NCBI GenBank assembly: GCA_963746805.1
Contig: CAVVCQ010000008.1
Span: forward strand, 992,001-1,056,000
Length of the DNA: 64,000 nucleotides
From: DATHTC01 sp963746805
GTDB taxonomy: Bacteria > Actinomycetota > Thermoleophilia > Gaiellales > Gaiellaceae
Reading direction: 5' to 3'
The notes beneath the pieces are model-generated. The model was not told the DNA's origin and searched no databases. It saw nothing but the letters and a program-made list of their open reading frames with translations. The stretch's first letter is position 1. Each line of letters starts with the position of its first letter. The position numbers were made by a program, and so were the translations under genes. This document shows positions 7,330 through 16,338 of this stretch, one piece after another.

Positions 7330-8675
7330 CAGTAGACCGTCACCGCCTGGCCGTAGGTGAACTGGCCGAAGAGCCGCGGGGCGATCCACATCGGGACGCG
7401 CACGCACCCGTGCGAGGCCGGGTAGGACGGCACCGACGGGTAGCCGTGGATCGCGAAGCCGCGCAGGAAGTACATGGGGTACCAGAGCACCCAGTCCCAG
7501 CCGACGTTCTTGCGGTAGATGCGGAACGTCCCGATCGGCGTGTTCCCGGTCGCACCCGTCGAGACGTGGACGATCGCGCTCACGCGGCCGTCCTTCACGG
7601 CCAGGAGGTACTGGCTGCCCTTGCTCACCTCGATGTGCGTTCCGCGAAGTCGCGGCGCCGGCGTGTGTGCCGAGACGAGGCGGCGCCACGTCCGCGCGTC
7701 GACGCGTCCGGTCCGCGGCAGCCGCTCGACGGCCTGGAAGGCGAGCACCGCCTGCGTCGTCTCGAGCCCGAACGAGCCGTCCACGCGCGGGAGCGCGTAG
7801 CGGAGGTCCGCGAGCCGGCGCTCGAGCGCGACCACGCTCGGCCCGGTCGAGCCGAGCGCGAGGTTCGGCCGCGCCACGACCGCGGTCAGCGCGCGGGGCC
7901 GCGGTGCGACGTACCCGGCGGCCGGCGTGACCGTGACCCGGACTGACAGCACGCCAGGGGACCCAGACGGGAGCCGGACCCGCGCCGCCGCACCGTATGT
8001 CCCGACGACGACCGCCTTCCCACCGCGGGTAACCCGCACTGTGAGCCGGCCCGCCGCCGCCGGCCGCACGCGCGCGACCAGACGCAGCGGCGAGCCGACG
8101 AGACCGGAGCCCTCGACCCGTGCCTCCACAATCGGGGCGAGCTTGGTGGTGTCCGGCTGCGAGTCGAGGCCCGCGACGCGCGCGCGGAAGGGGCCGCGGG
8201 AGAGGAGCCGTCCGCGCAGGACGAAGCCGCCGTTCGCCCGCGTTCGCCCGCGCACGATCGCGCTGCGCGGCCCGCGGATCTCCACGGCCGCACCGGCGAC
8301 GGGCGGCCAGATCGAGCCCGTGAAGCGGCCGCGCTGCCCGTAGCGGCCGCGCGCCGGCGCGTCGAAGCCGAGCCGGTACGCCGTGACGGCGACCTCGGCA
8401 CGAGTCTCCTCGCCGCCGGCGCCGGTCGCGGTGGCCACTGCGCGGTAGGCGCCGGCTGCTGGATAGACGTGCCGGACGGTCGCGCCCTCCGCGACGGCGC
8501 CGTCACCGAACTCCCAGCGCACCGCGACCGCGTCGGTCTGCGCCGTGAGCGTGACTGCGAGCGGAGCCAGCCCGCGCGGGACATCGGCCGCAATGGCGAG
8601 GGTCGGCGGCGCTGCGGCAGCCGCCGGGGTGAACAGGAGCACCGCGGGTGCGGCCGCGAGCAGAACACGGATCAC
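7326..8675 (-). CDS. L,D-transpeptidase with PKD-like and peptidoglycan-binding domains
   Basis: An exported enzyme that makes 3-3 cross-links or anchors proteins to peptidoglycan. The 449-residue product starts at GTG 8673-8675 with a signal peptide (VIRVLLAAAPAVLLFTPAAA). Then come a PKD-like beta domain (VRWEFGDGAVAEGATVRHVY), beta-rich repeats, a PG_binding_1 domain (LERRLADLRYALPRVDGSFG) and a C-terminal YkuD domain. The YkuD catalytic motif is intact: HGYPSVPSYPASHGCVRVP, with catalytic Cys and the His/Ser-His-Gly-Cys-Arg arrangement. It is coupled to the CPBP gene upstream (overlap 8672-8675) and to chorismate mutase downstream. Confidence 0.92.
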   Translation of the reverse strand: MIRVLLAAAPAVLLFTPAAAAAPPTLAIAADVPRGLAPLAVTLTAQTDAVAVRWEFGDGAVAEGATVRHVYPAAGAYRAVATATGAGGEETRAEVAVTAYRLGFDAPARGRYGQRGRFTGSIWPPVAGAAVEIRGPRSAIVRGRTRANGGFVLRGRLLSRGPFRARVAGLDSQPDTTKLAPIVEARVEGSGLVGSPLRLVARVRPAAAGRLTVRVTRGGKAVVVGTYGAAARVRLPSGSPGVLSVRVTVTPAAGYVAPRPRALTAVVARPNLALGSTGPSVVALERRLADLRYALPRVDGSFGLETTQAVLAFQAVERLPRTGRVDARTWRRLVSAHTPAPRLRGTHIEVSKGSQYLLAVKDGRVSAIVHVSTGATGNTPIGTFRIYRKNVGWDWVLWYPMYFLRGFAIHGYPSVPSYPASHGCVRVPMWIAPRLFGQFTYGQAVTVYW

Positions 8676-9382
8676 GAGTCCCCGCCGACGGTGACGGCGA
8701 GGACGAGCGCGATGGCGTTGAAGCAGGAGTGCATGAGGATCGTCGGATAGACACTGTCCATGCGGTGTCGGATGAACGCGAGCCCGAGGCCCATGAACAG
8801 GAAGATCGGGACGCCGAACAGGACGCCGTGGCCGAGCGCGAAGAGCAGCGCCGTGCCGACGATCGCGATCGCCACGCCATAGGGGACGAGCAGCGAGAAG
8901 CCGAGCCCGCGGAACATGAGCTCCTCGACGATCGGTACGAAGACGGCGACGAGGACGGCGTTGGCGAGGAAGGGCACGGCGCGGCTCGAGTCCCAGCCTT
9001 CGGGTGTGAGTCCCTGCTCCTCGCCGGGGTCGGCGCCGAGCACGCCCACGACCGCGGCGACGATGTAGACGCCGATGAACACCAGGACGGCGAGCCCGAG
9101 TGACTTCCACCACGAGCGCGGCCGCCGCAGCGCGAGCATCTCCCGCCTCGAGAGCCCGCGGGTCAGCGCGAGCGTGACCGCGAACAGGAATCCGAACTGG
9201 ACGAGCGCGCCGAAGAACGTCGACCACTCGTAGAGCGCGTCGCGCGTGTCCTGCTCCGGGGCCTCGATCAGGTAGCGGCCCGCGTAGTTGAGCGCGATCA
9301 GCGTGCCGATGAGCCCGAGCCAGATGCCGAGCCGCAGCGGGTGGCTCGTGTAGCGCTGCTCCTCGGTCGGGGTCTCGCTCAC
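8672..9382 (-). CDS. CPBP-family intramembrane glutamic protease
   Basis: This is a membrane-embedded Abi/CAAX-type protease. The 236-residue product has about 7 hydrophobic segments and the three family motifs: VEELMFRG (EExxxR), FALGHG and HSCFNAI. Substrates are unknown. Family members process or degrade membrane proteins, and some act in bacteriocin immunity. The GTG start at 9380-9382 has a TATGAT hexamer 11 nt upstream on the minus strand. First gene of a three-gene operon with the L,D-transpeptidase and chorismate mutase. Confidence 0.88.
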   Translation of the reverse strand: MSETPTEEQRYTSHPLRLGIWLGLIGTLIALNYAGRYLIEAPEQDTRDALYEWSTFFGALVQFGFLFAVTLALTRGLSRREMLALRRPRSWWKSLGLAVLVFIGVYIVAAVVGVLGADPGEEQGLTPEGWDSSRAVPFLANAVLVAVFVPIVEELMFRGLGFSLLVPYGVAIAIVGTALLFALGHGVLFGVPIFLFMGLGLAFIRHRMDSVYPTILMHSCFNAIALVLAVTVGGDS

Positions 9383-9404
9383 GAGCGTCGTGGATCATAC
9401 GGAC

Positions 9405-9815
9405 GTGGCCGGGCCGCTCTTCACGCCGGACGAGGCGAACGACCTGCTCGCCGAGGTGCGCCCGCTCGCCGAGCAGATGGTCGAGCACCGTCGGCGCCTG
9501 CTCGCGGCGCAGGCACGGCGCGAGGCCGCGCTCGAGCGCATCGGCGGCAACGGCGGCGACTTCACGCCGAGCGACCTCGCCGACCTCGCCGAGGACGTCG
9601 AGCGCGAGGCGACCGAGGTCGCGCGGGCGGTGCGCGCGATCACCGAGCTCGGCGCGCAGGTGAAGGACCTCGACTCGGGCCTCGTCGACTTCCCGGCCAC
9701 GCGGTCGAGCGGCGAGCCGATCCTCCTCTGCTGGCGGCTCGGCGAGGACGAGGTGGATTGGTGGCACACCGAGCAGGACGGCTTCGGCGGCCGGCGCCCG
9801 CTCGACGAGCTCTGA
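9405..9815 (+). CDS. DUF2203 family protein
   Basis: A 136-residue acidic cytoplasmic protein of the uncharacterised DUF2203 family. The family pattern is LFTPDEANDLLAEVRPLAEQ at the N-terminus, a coiled-coil middle, and GLVDFPATRSSGEPILLCWR followed by VDWWHTEQDGFGGRRPL at the C-terminus. I chose GTG 9405 because homologues begin close to the FTPxEAN motif. An in-frame GTG at 9390 would add five residues. It lies 36 nt before mscS and may be cotranscribed with it. Confidence 0.8.
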   Translation: MAGPLFTPDEANDLLAEVRPLAEQMVEHRRRLLAAQARREAALERIGGNGGDFTPSDLADLAEDVEREATEVARAVRAITELGAQVKDLDSGLVDFPATRSSGEPILLCWRLGEDEVDWWHTEQDGFGGRRPLDEL

Positions 9816-9850
9816 GGGAACGGCGCGGGCGCGTCGAAGAGGGACGGTCG

Positions 9851-10567
9851 ATGGAGATCTGGGAACGCGTCGTCACGGTCGCGGTCGTCATCGCGATCTC
9901 GCTCGTCATCGCGAAGCTCGTCGACATGCGGATGGCGCGCCGGGAGCTCGCGCCGGCGCTGGCGACGCGCTACCGGATCCTGCGCCGCAGCGTCGTCGCC
10001 ACGATCGTCGGCGTGGGCGTGTTCGCGGCGCTCCTCACCATCCCCGCGATCAGCAACGTCGCGGGCGCCGTCCTCGGTTCGGCGGCGGTGGTCGGCCTGG
10101 TCATCGGGTTCGCGGCGCAGCCGACCCTCTCGAACTTCGTCGCGGGGATCCTCATCGCGTTCACGCAGCCCCTCCGCATCGGCGACCGCGTCGAGGTGAC
10201 GGGCTCGACGGGCGTGGTCGAGGAGGTGGCGATGATGTACTCGTTCATCCGCCTCGACGACGGATCGCGGCTCGTGATTCCCAACGCTACGCTTGCCTCC
10301 AACACGATCCGCAACGCGACGATCGTGAGTCCCGAGAAGGTCGCAGAGGTCACCGTGCAGGTCCCGTTGAGCGTGGAGCTCCGCCCCGTCGTGGCGTCCC
10401 TCGAGCGCGAGCTCGAGAACGCCGACGTGTTCGTGCGGTCCCTCGACGGGAATGCCACGGTCGTGGTGCAGCAGCCCGCGCGCTCCGAGGCCGACGCCGA
10501 GCTCAGCGAGCGCGAGCTCCGCCTGCGCGTGCACGAGACCCTGCGCACCGCAGGGCTTTTCGCATGA
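9851..10567 (+). CDS. mscS: Small-conductance mechanosensitive channel (MscS family)
   Basis: Releases solutes on hypo-osmotic shock. The 238-residue product has hydrophobic segments near residues 7-23, 42-62 and 66-100. The last holds the pore helix GSAAVVGLVIGFAAQPTLSN, then FVAGILIAFTQPLRIGDRVE and the beta domain VEVTGSTGVVEEVAMMYSFI with RLVIPNATLASNTIRN, the classic MscS signatures. The C-terminal domain is shorter than in E. coli MscS. The ATG at 9851 follows GGGACGGTCG without a strong Shine-Dalgarno. Its stop overlaps the next gene in ATGA. Confidence 0.92.
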   Translation: MEIWERVVTVAVVIAISLVIAKLVDMRMARRELAPALATRYRILRRSVVATIVGVGVFAALLTIPAISNVAGAVLGSAAVVGLVIGFAAQPTLSNFVAGILIAFTQPLRIGDRVEVTGSTGVVEEVAMMYSFIRLDDGSRLVIPNATLASNTIRNATIVSPEKVAEVTVQVPLSVELRPVVASLERELENADVFVRSLDGNATVVVQQPARSEADAELSERELRLRVHETLRTAGLFA

Positions 10568-12732
10568 GCCCGCCCCGCAGCGGGGCGACGCGCTTCGAGC
10601 CGGGAGCCAACCGCCGGCGTCGCCGCGCCCGCCGCCGTGCCCGCTCCGCCCGCCGCAAACGCTTCGCGATCATCTCGATCGTCCTGCTCGTGCTCGCCGT
10701 CGGCGTCTCGGCGGCGACCGTAGGCGGTGCCGCAGCTGTCGGGTCCAACTGCGACCTTTCGTCACTTCGTCCCGTCTCGATCGGCGAGAACTCGTTCGTC
10801 TACGCCGCCGACAACTCCCTCCTCGGGACGATCCCGGCCGAGCGCAATCGGCAGCCGGTCGCGCTCAAGGAGATGAGCCCGTGGCTTGCGAAGGCGACGA
10901 TCGCGATCGAGGACCGCCGCTTCTACCAGCACGGCGGTGTCGACTTCGAGGGCATCGCCCGGGCGCTGATGAAGGACATCCAGGCCGGACGCATCGTCGA
11001 GGGCGGGTCGACCATCACGCAGCAGCTCGTGCGCAACCTCTACCCCGTGTCGAACGAGCGGACGCTCGAGCGCAAGATCAAGGAGGCCTGCCTCGCGATC
11101 AAGCTCAACCGGCAGTGGACGAAGGACCGGATCCTCGCCGGGTACATGAACCAGATCTTCTACGGCAGCCACGCCTACGGGGTCGAGGCCGCCGCGCAGA
11201 CGTACTTCTCCAAGCGGGCGCGGAATCTCACGCTCGTCGAGGCGGCCACCCTCGCGGGCCTGCCGCAGGCGCCCTCGCAGTACGACCCGATCAAGGCGCC
11301 CGAGCGGGCCGTCGCTCGCCGCAACGACGTCCTCCGCGCGATGTACGCGAACGGCGACATCACGCGGCCCGAGTTCGAGACAGCGCTGGCGGCGCCACTG
11401 CGGACGAGGCCCGGTCGGCTCTACTCGAGGATCCGCGAGCCGTACTTCTTCTCGTACATGCTCGAGCAGCTCAACAAGGAGTACGGCGCCCGCACCGTCC
11501 GGTCGGGCGGCCTCCGCGTCTACACGACCGTCGACCGGCGGATGCAGATCGCGGCGCGGAAGGCGATCACGCAGACGCTGCCGTACAAGACCGACCCCGC
11601 GGCCGCGCTCGTCGCGATCAACCCGGAGAACGGGTTCATCAAGGCGATGATCGCGGTCACCCCCGGCAAGAAGGGGAACAAGTTCAACCTCGCCTCACAG
11701 GGGACGCGACAGCCGGGCTCGACCTTCAAGACGTTCGTCCTCGCGGCGGCGATCGCGGAGGGGATCAGTCCGTCCACGTCCTACCTGTCGGCGCCGTTCA
11801 AGTACGACCCGGCCGGCGACGGGGACTGCGACGCCGACCCCCCGACGGCGTGGTGCCCGGAGACGTACGACCGGAGCTACAACGGCGTGACGAGCCTGTA
11901 CAGCGCGACGCTCCGGTCGGACAACAGCGTCTACGCGCGGCTCACGCTCGACGTCGGCCCGGAGAAGGTGGCCGAGATGGCGCGGAAGCTCGGCGTGCGC
12001 TCGCGGCTGCCGATCGTGCCGTCGCTCGGGCTCGGCTCCGGCGAGGTCTCGCCGCTCGAGATGTCCTCGGCGTACGCGACCCTGGCCGCCGGAGGCGTCT
12101 ACTCGGAGCCCACCGCGATCCGCAAGGTCGTGCTCGCGAACGGCCAGCCCGACGCCGACGCCGGCTGGGGCAAGGTCAAGCGGCAGCGCGTCATCCCGGC
12201 GTGGGTCGCGTGGGAGGTCACGAAGATCCTCGAGGACAACGTCGAGGGCGGCACCGGCTACCCCAACGCGTACCTCGGCAGGCCGGCCGCGGGCAAGACG
12301 GGGACGACCGAGAACCACGCCGACGCGTGGTTCTGCGGCTACCTGCCCAATCTCCAGGCCACGGTCTGGATGGGCTACCCGCGAGCGCAGATCCCGATGG
12401 AGAACGTGCACGGCATCAGCGTCGCGGGCGGCACGTTCCCGGCGCAGATCTGGGGGATCTTCATGCGGACGATCACGGACGGGAAGGCGGTCGCCGAGTG
12501 GACCCCGCCGAACGAGTCCCCGGTCTGGGCGTACCACCGGCTGCAGTACGCGCTCGATCCGGGCGCCGACGCACCGGTCTGGACCCCGCCGCCGGAGACG
12601 ACCGAGACCGAGACGCAGGAGGAGGAGCCGGAGCCCGAGCCGGAGACCGTTCCCGAGGACGTCCAGGAAGAGCCTCCGCCTGCGGACGAGCCCGCCGCGG
12701 AGCCTCCGGCTCCCGGCGACCAACCTGAATAG
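10564..12732 (+). CDS. Bifunctional penicillin-binding protein (class A PBP: GT51 plus transpeptidase)
   Basis: Polymerises and cross-links peptidoglycan. The 722-residue product has a basic cytoplasmic N-terminus, one transmembrane helix (FAIISIVLLVLAVGVSAATV, near residues 38-57), a GT51 domain (IAIEDRRFYQHGGVDFEGIA, EGGSTITQQLVRNL) and a transpeptidase domain with all three motifs: STFK in PGSTFKTFVLA, SDNSVYARL and GKTGTTENHADAWF. The C-terminal ~60 residues are Pro/Glu/Thr-rich and low-complexity. The ATG overlaps the mscS stop (ATGA), so the two are coupled. Confidence 0.95.
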   Translation: MSPPRSGATRFEPGANRRRRRARRRARSARRKRFAIISIVLLVLAVGVSAATVGGAAAVGSNCDLSSLRPVSIGENSFVYAADNSLLGTIPAERNRQPVALKEMSPWLAKATIAIEDRRFYQHGGVDFEGIARALMKDIQAGRIVEGGSTITQQLVRNLYPVSNERTLERKIKEACLAIKLNRQWTKDRILAGYMNQIFYGSHAYGVEAAAQTYFSKRARNLTLVEAATLAGLPQAPSQYDPIKAPERAVARRNDVLRAMYANGDITRPEFETALAAPLRTRPGRLYSRIREPYFFSYMLEQLNKEYGARTVRSGGLRVYTTVDRRMQIAARKAITQTLPYKTDPAAALVAINPENGFIKAMIAVTPGKKGNKFNLASQGTRQPGSTFKTFVLAAAIAEGISPSTSYLSAPFKYDPAGDGDCDADPPTAWCPETYDRSYNGVTSLYSATLRSDNSVYARLTLDVGPEKVAEMARKLGVRSRLPIVPSLGLGSGEVSPLEMSSAYATLAAGGVYSEPTAIRKVVLANGQPDADAGWGKVKRQRVIPAWVAWEVTKILEDNVEGGTGYPNAYLGRPAAGKTGTTENHADAWFCGYLPNLQATVWMGYPRAQIPMENVHGISVAGGTFPAQIWGIFMRTITDGKAVAEWTPPNESPVWAYHRLQYALDPGADAPVWTPPPETTETETQEEEPEPEPETVPEDVQEEPPPADEPAAEPPAPGDQPE

Positions 12733-13933
12733 CCGAGGCAGAGGCGCGGCGCTCGTCGCGGGCGCCGCCGTCCTCGTCCTCGTTGCCGCGTTCTGCGCAC
12801 TCGCGTGGGCGTCGCGCGACGCGCCCGAGTCCTCGATCGACCGCTCGTTCCCGTACCCGGGCGGTGACTGGGGCGGCTGGTACCTCCCCTGCGTTCTCCT
12901 CGCCGCCGCTGCGTACGTCGTCGGCGTCCTGCTCGTCCGCCGCGCGCCCCCGACGCGACGGGCGGCTGCCGTGCTTGCGGTCGCGATCCAGCTGACGCCG
13001 CTCGCCGCGCCGCTGCTGCTCTCGAGCGACGCCTGGACGTACTGGATGTACGGGCGCATCGCGGCCGTGCACGGGGAGAGCCCGTACGACGAGCCGCCGG
13101 AGGCGTTCCCCGACGATCCGGCATTCCCGTGGACGGGGCCGGCGTGGCGCGACCAGACCTCGCTCTACGGGCCGGCGTTCACGCTCGCTTCGGAGCCCGT
13201 CGCGCTCGCGTCCGGCGAGTCCGAGGACGCCGCCGCGTGGCTCTTCAAGGCACTCGCGGCTGCCGCGATGCTCACGGCGGCGTTGCTCGCGGCCCGGCTC
13301 GCGGTACGGAAGGAGCTCGCGCTGGCGCTCGCCGGATGGAACCCCGTGCTCGCCCTCCATGCCGCCGGCGGCGGCCACAACGACGCGTGGCTCGGAGCGC
13401 TCGTCCTCGCCGCGCTCGCCTTCGCCGCCTCGGAGCGGCGGCGCCTCGCGGGAGCGGCCTGGGCGCTCGCGGTGCTCGTGAAGTGGGTTCCGCTCGTCTT
13501 CCTCGTGCTCCGGGGGCTCGAGGCCCGCAGCGGCGGTCGACGCGTGTCGCACGCCGGGTTCGCCGCGGTGTTCGTGGCGGTGGCCGGCGTCGCCACCCTC
13601 CTCTGGGGCCTGAGCTGGCTCGGCGCATTCGGGCCGCTCGCCGAGAACGTCGGCCAGGCGACCTCGTACGCGCTGCCCGAGCGGCTCGGGCTGCCGGGGT
13701 GGGTCGGGGTCGCGGCGTTCGGGGTCGCGTTCGCCTGGCTCGCGCGCCAGGCCTGGCACGGCCGTGCGCGGCTCGGCCTCGCGGCGGGGCTGTTGCTCGT
13801 GACCACGCCGTACCTGACGCCCTGGTACCTGGCCTGGACGGTCCCGCTCGCTGCGGCGGAGGAGGATCGCGCGGCACGCGTGCTCGCGGTGCTCCTCACG
13901 GTCTACCTCGCGCCGCAGACGATCCCGACCTAG
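12725..13933 (+). CDS. Polytopic membrane glycosyltransferase (GT-C / DUF2029-like)
   Basis: Probably a polyprenyl-phosphate-dependent glycosyl- or mannosyltransferase of the cell envelope. About 402 residues with 9-11 hydrophobic helices. Loop motifs include LSSDAWTYWMYGRIAAVHGE (acidic residues after the first helices, as in GT-C catalytic loops), GWNPVLALHAAGGGHNDAWL and TPYLTPWYLAWTVPLAAAEE. The frame has a full N-terminal helix (ALVAGAAVLVLVAAFCALAW) but no ATG/GTG/TTG before it. I therefore place the start at CTG 12725, overlapping the PBP stop. GTG 12971 would remove the first helices. Its TAG shares CTAG with the convergent kinase gene. Confidence 0.75.
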   Translation: MNSRGRGAALVAGAAVLVLVAAFCALAWASRDAPESSIDRSFPYPGGDWGGWYLPCVLLAAAAYVVGVLLVRRAPPTRRAAAVLAVAIQLTPLAAPLLLSSDAWTYWMYGRIAAVHGESPYDEPPEAFPDDPAFPWTGPAWRDQTSLYGPAFTLASEPVALASGESEDAAAWLFKALAAAAMLTAALLAARLAVRKELALALAGWNPVLALHAAGGGHNDAWLGALVLAALAFAASERRRLAGAAWALAVLVKWVPLVFLVLRGLEARSGGRRVSHAGFAAVFVAVAGVATLLWGLSWLGAFGPLAENVGQATSYALPERLGLPGWVGVAAFGVAFAWLARQAWHGRARLGLAAGLLLVTTPYLTPWYLAWTVPLAAAEEDRAARVLAVLLTVYLAPQTIPT

Positions 13934-15135
13934 GGCGGAGTCGTCGTCTCCACGGTCGTCGGGGGCGGCGGCTCGGTGGGCGGCGGAGGCGGTTCGGTGA
14001 CCGGCGGCTCCTCCGTTGTCGCCGGCTCCGTGGTGGGCACCTCGGTCGTGGTCGGCGGCGCGGTGGTGTCCGGTGCGGTGGTCGTGGTCGGCGTCGCCGT
14101 CTCCGCTGCCGTTGGCGGCGGCTCCTCGGTCGCGGCAGGCTCGGTCGGCGCTGGTGAAGACGGTGTCGACGCGGGGTCGGACGTGTCGGCCGCCGGTGCG
14201 GGAGGATCGTCCGCCAGCGCGAGCGCGACGAGGGTCCCTGCAAGGGCGAGCGCGACGATTGCCACTCCGACCCCGGCGCGGTTCAGCCGCCTCCGCCGGA
14301 CGGCGGGCATCGCGGCGGTAGCCCCCTCGGCCGGGACGGCGCCGATCCCCTCGAGCTCGGCGACGAGCGCGGTCCCGTCTCGCGGCCGGTCGCCGGGATC
14401 CTTTGCGAGTGCCGCCGCGGCGAGGCTCTCGAGACCCGGCGGTGCGTCGGGCCGGAGCGCCGAGATGGACGGAGCGGCCTCCGTGACGTGCAGCGACGCG
14501 AGCGCGAGCGGGTCGTCGGCCTCGAACGGCATCCGCCCGGTCAGCATCAGGAAGAGGATCACGCCGAACGCGTAGACGTCGCTCGCCGCCGTCGCCCGCT
14601 CGCCCTGCGCCTGTTCCGGCGCCAGCGTGGACGCCGTGCCGAGGATCGTGCCCTCCTCGGTGATCGTCCCGCCCTCCGCGTGTCGCGCGATGCCGAAGTC
14701 GGCGATCCGGGGCCGGTCCTCCGCGTCGAACAGGACGTTGGCCGGCTTGAGGTCGCGATGGACGATGCCGAGCTCGTGCGCGTGTGCGAGGCCGGCCGCG
14801 ATTCCCGCCGCGATCCGCGCCGTCTCGTCGTCGGGCAGCGGCTTCCGGTCGCGCATGCGGTCCTCGAGCGTGCCCCCGGGCAGGAGCTCGAGCACCATGT
14901 ACGGCCCGTCCTCGCTCTCGCCGAAGTCGAAGACCCGTGCGACGTTCGGATGCGTCAGCGACGCGACGGAGCGCGCCTCCCGCTCGAAGCGCTCGCGGTC
15001 GGCGTCGCGCGCGAGCACCTTCACGGCCACGCGACGACCCAGCTCGAGGTCCTCGGCCTCCCACACCGACGCAGCTCCGCCGTGACCGAGACGCCGCTCG
15101 AGTCGGTATCGGCCGCCGATCACCTTCCCGGTCAC
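13930..15135 (-). CDS. Membrane-anchored Ser/Thr protein kinase (PknB type) with Thr/Pro-rich extracellular tail
   Basis: A Hanks-type kinase. Residues 1-260 show LGHGGAASVWEAEDLELGRR (Gly loop), VAVKVL (catalytic Lys), IVHRDLKPANVLFDAEDRP, IADFGIARH (DFG) and LGTASTLAPEQ, which replaces the usual GTxxYMSPEQ. A transmembrane helix (VGVAIVALALAGTLVALALA, near residues 290-310) leads to ~95 residues of Thr/Pro/Glu low complexity with no PASTA repeats. The tail may be a wall-spanning stalk. The GTG start is 21 nt from the divergent moeA. A CCTACT hexamer 4 nt upstream is a possible -10. Confidence 0.93.
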   Translation of the reverse strand: MTGKVIGGRYRLERRLGHGGAASVWEAEDLELGRRVAVKVLARDADRERFEREARSVASLTHPNVARVFDFGESEDGPYMVLELLPGGTLEDRMRDRKPLPDDETARIAAGIAAGLAHAHELGIVHRDLKPANVLFDAEDRPRIADFGIARHAEGGTITEEGTILGTASTLAPEQAQGERATAASDVYAFGVILFLMLTGRMPFEADDPLALASLHVTEAAPSISALRPDAPPGLESLAAAALAKDPGDRPRDGTALVAELEGIGAVPAEGATAAMPAVRRRRLNRAGVGVAIVALALAGTLVALALADDPPAPAADTSDPASTPSSPAPTEPAATEEPPPTAAETATPTTTTAPDTTAPPTTTEVPTTEPATTEEPPVTEPPPPPTEPPPPTTVETTTPP

Positions 15136-15156
15136 CCCCAGTAGGCTTCCTCGTCC
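15136..15156. promoter_or_regulatory. Divergent kinase/moeA promoter
   Basis: The 21-nt gap contains TAGGCT on the plus strand (15142-15147, 9 nt before the moeA GTG). On the minus strand it contains CCTACT (plus 15140-15145, 4 nt before the kinase GTG). The two hexamers overlap by 4 bp. Both messages would start at or very near the start codon. Confidence 0.45.
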
Positions 15157-16338
15157 GTGTCGGCGCTAACCACGATCGAGGAGGCTCAGGGCCTCGTGCT
15201 CGGTCGGGTGGCCGCGCTGCCGACGGAGACGGTCGACCTGGGCGAGGCCGCCGGCCGCTATGCCGCCGAGGACCTCCGCGCGGTCGTCGACCTTCCGACC
15301 TTCCCGTCCTCGGCGATGGACGGCTTCGCGCTGCGCGCCCTCGACACGCCGGGCAGCTTGCCCGTCACGGAGCGCGTGGTCGCGGGACGGCCCGCGGAGC
15401 GGCCGCTGCGCGAGGGCGAGGCCTTCGGGATCGCGACGGGCGGCGTCGTCCCGGACGGCGCGGATGCGGTCGTACCGATCGAGGATGTTGTCGAGAACGG
15501 CAACGGGATCGAAGTCGGAGCGGCGGTCGAGCGCGGCGCCCACGTGCGCGAGCCGGGTCTCGACGTGCGTGCCGGGGAGGTCGTCCTCGCAGCGGGCGAG
15601 CGGCTGACGCCGGCCAGGCTCGGCGCGCTCGGGGCCGCCGGGATCGCGCAGGTCGTGTGCGCGCGGCGGCCGCGCGCTGTGATCCTGACCACGGGCACCG
15701 AGCTGCGGCGCCCCGGCGAGCCGCTCGGCCCCGGGCAGGTCTACGAGGCGAACGCGCCGATGCTGGCCGGCGGCCTGGCCGCGGCGGGAGCGGAGGTGAC
15801 GGTGCTCGACGCGGTCGCCGACGACGCGGACGCGCTCCGCGCTGCGCTCGAGCGCGGCCTCGAGGCCGACGTCCTCGTCACCTCGGGCGGAGTCTCGGTC
15901 GGGCCGCACGACCTGGTCCGCGCGACCCTCGCCGAGCTTGGCGTCGAAGAGGTGTTCTGGCGCGTCGCCGTGAAGCCGGGGAAGCCGGTCGCGTTCGGGA
16001 CCCGCGGCGCGACCCTCGTCTTCGGCCTGCCGGGGAACCCGGTCTCGTCGCTCGTGGGCTTCGAGCTCTTCGTCCGCCCGGCCGTTGTCGCGCTGCAGGG
16101 TGCACGCGAGCCGCGGCCCGTGTTCGACGAGGCCGAGCTGGCGTCGCCGCTGCGCCAGGGCCCCGGCCGGGACGAGCTCGTGCGTGCCGAGGTGCGCGAC
16201 GGCGTCGCCGTGCCCCTATCGGGCCAGGAGTCGCACATGATCGTCCGGGCCGCGCGCGCGAACGCCCTCGTCCACGTCCCACGCGGCGAGGGGACGCTCG
16301 CGGCCGGGACCCGCGTGCGCTACCTCAGGCTGGGCTAG
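15157..16338 (+). CDS. moeA: Molybdopterin molybdenumtransferase MoeA
   Basis: Inserts molybdate into adenylylated molybdopterin, the last step of molybdenum cofactor synthesis. The 393-residue product has PTFPSSAMDGFALRALD near the N-terminus, GIATGGVVPDGADAVVPIED, VILTTGTELRRPGEPLGPGQ and VTSGGVSVGPHDLVR, plus KPVAFGTRGATLVFGLPGNP, all MoeA signatures at normal length. Start GTG 15157. Its last 14 bp overlap the convergent sortase gene. moaC and mogA occur about 10 kb away, so the window holds part of a dispersed Moco pathway. Confidence 0.95.
   Translation: MSALTTIEEAQGLVLGRVAALPTETVDLGEAAGRYAAEDLRAVVDLPTFPSSAMDGFALRALDTPGSLPVTERVVAGRPAERPLREGEAFGIATGGVVPDGADAVVPIEDVVENGNGIEVGAAVERGAHVREPGLDVRAGEVVLAAGERLTPARLGALGAAGIAQVVCARRPRAVILTTGTELRRPGEPLGPGQVYEANAPMLAGGLAAAGAEVTVLDAVADDADALRAALERGLEADVLVTSGGVSVGPHDLVRATLAELGVEEVFWRVAVKPGKPVAFGTRGATLVFGLPGNPVSSLVGFELFVRPAVVALQGAREPRPVFDEAELASPLRQGPGRDELVRAEVRDGVAVPLSGQESHMIVRAARANALVHVPRGEGTLAAGTRVRYLRLG

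Noticed and set aside
13976..14575. A Gly/Val/Ser-rich plus-strand open frame
   Set aside because: It is antisense to the Thr/Pro-rich tail and kinase domain of the minus-strand kinase. The low complexity mirrors the tail codons.
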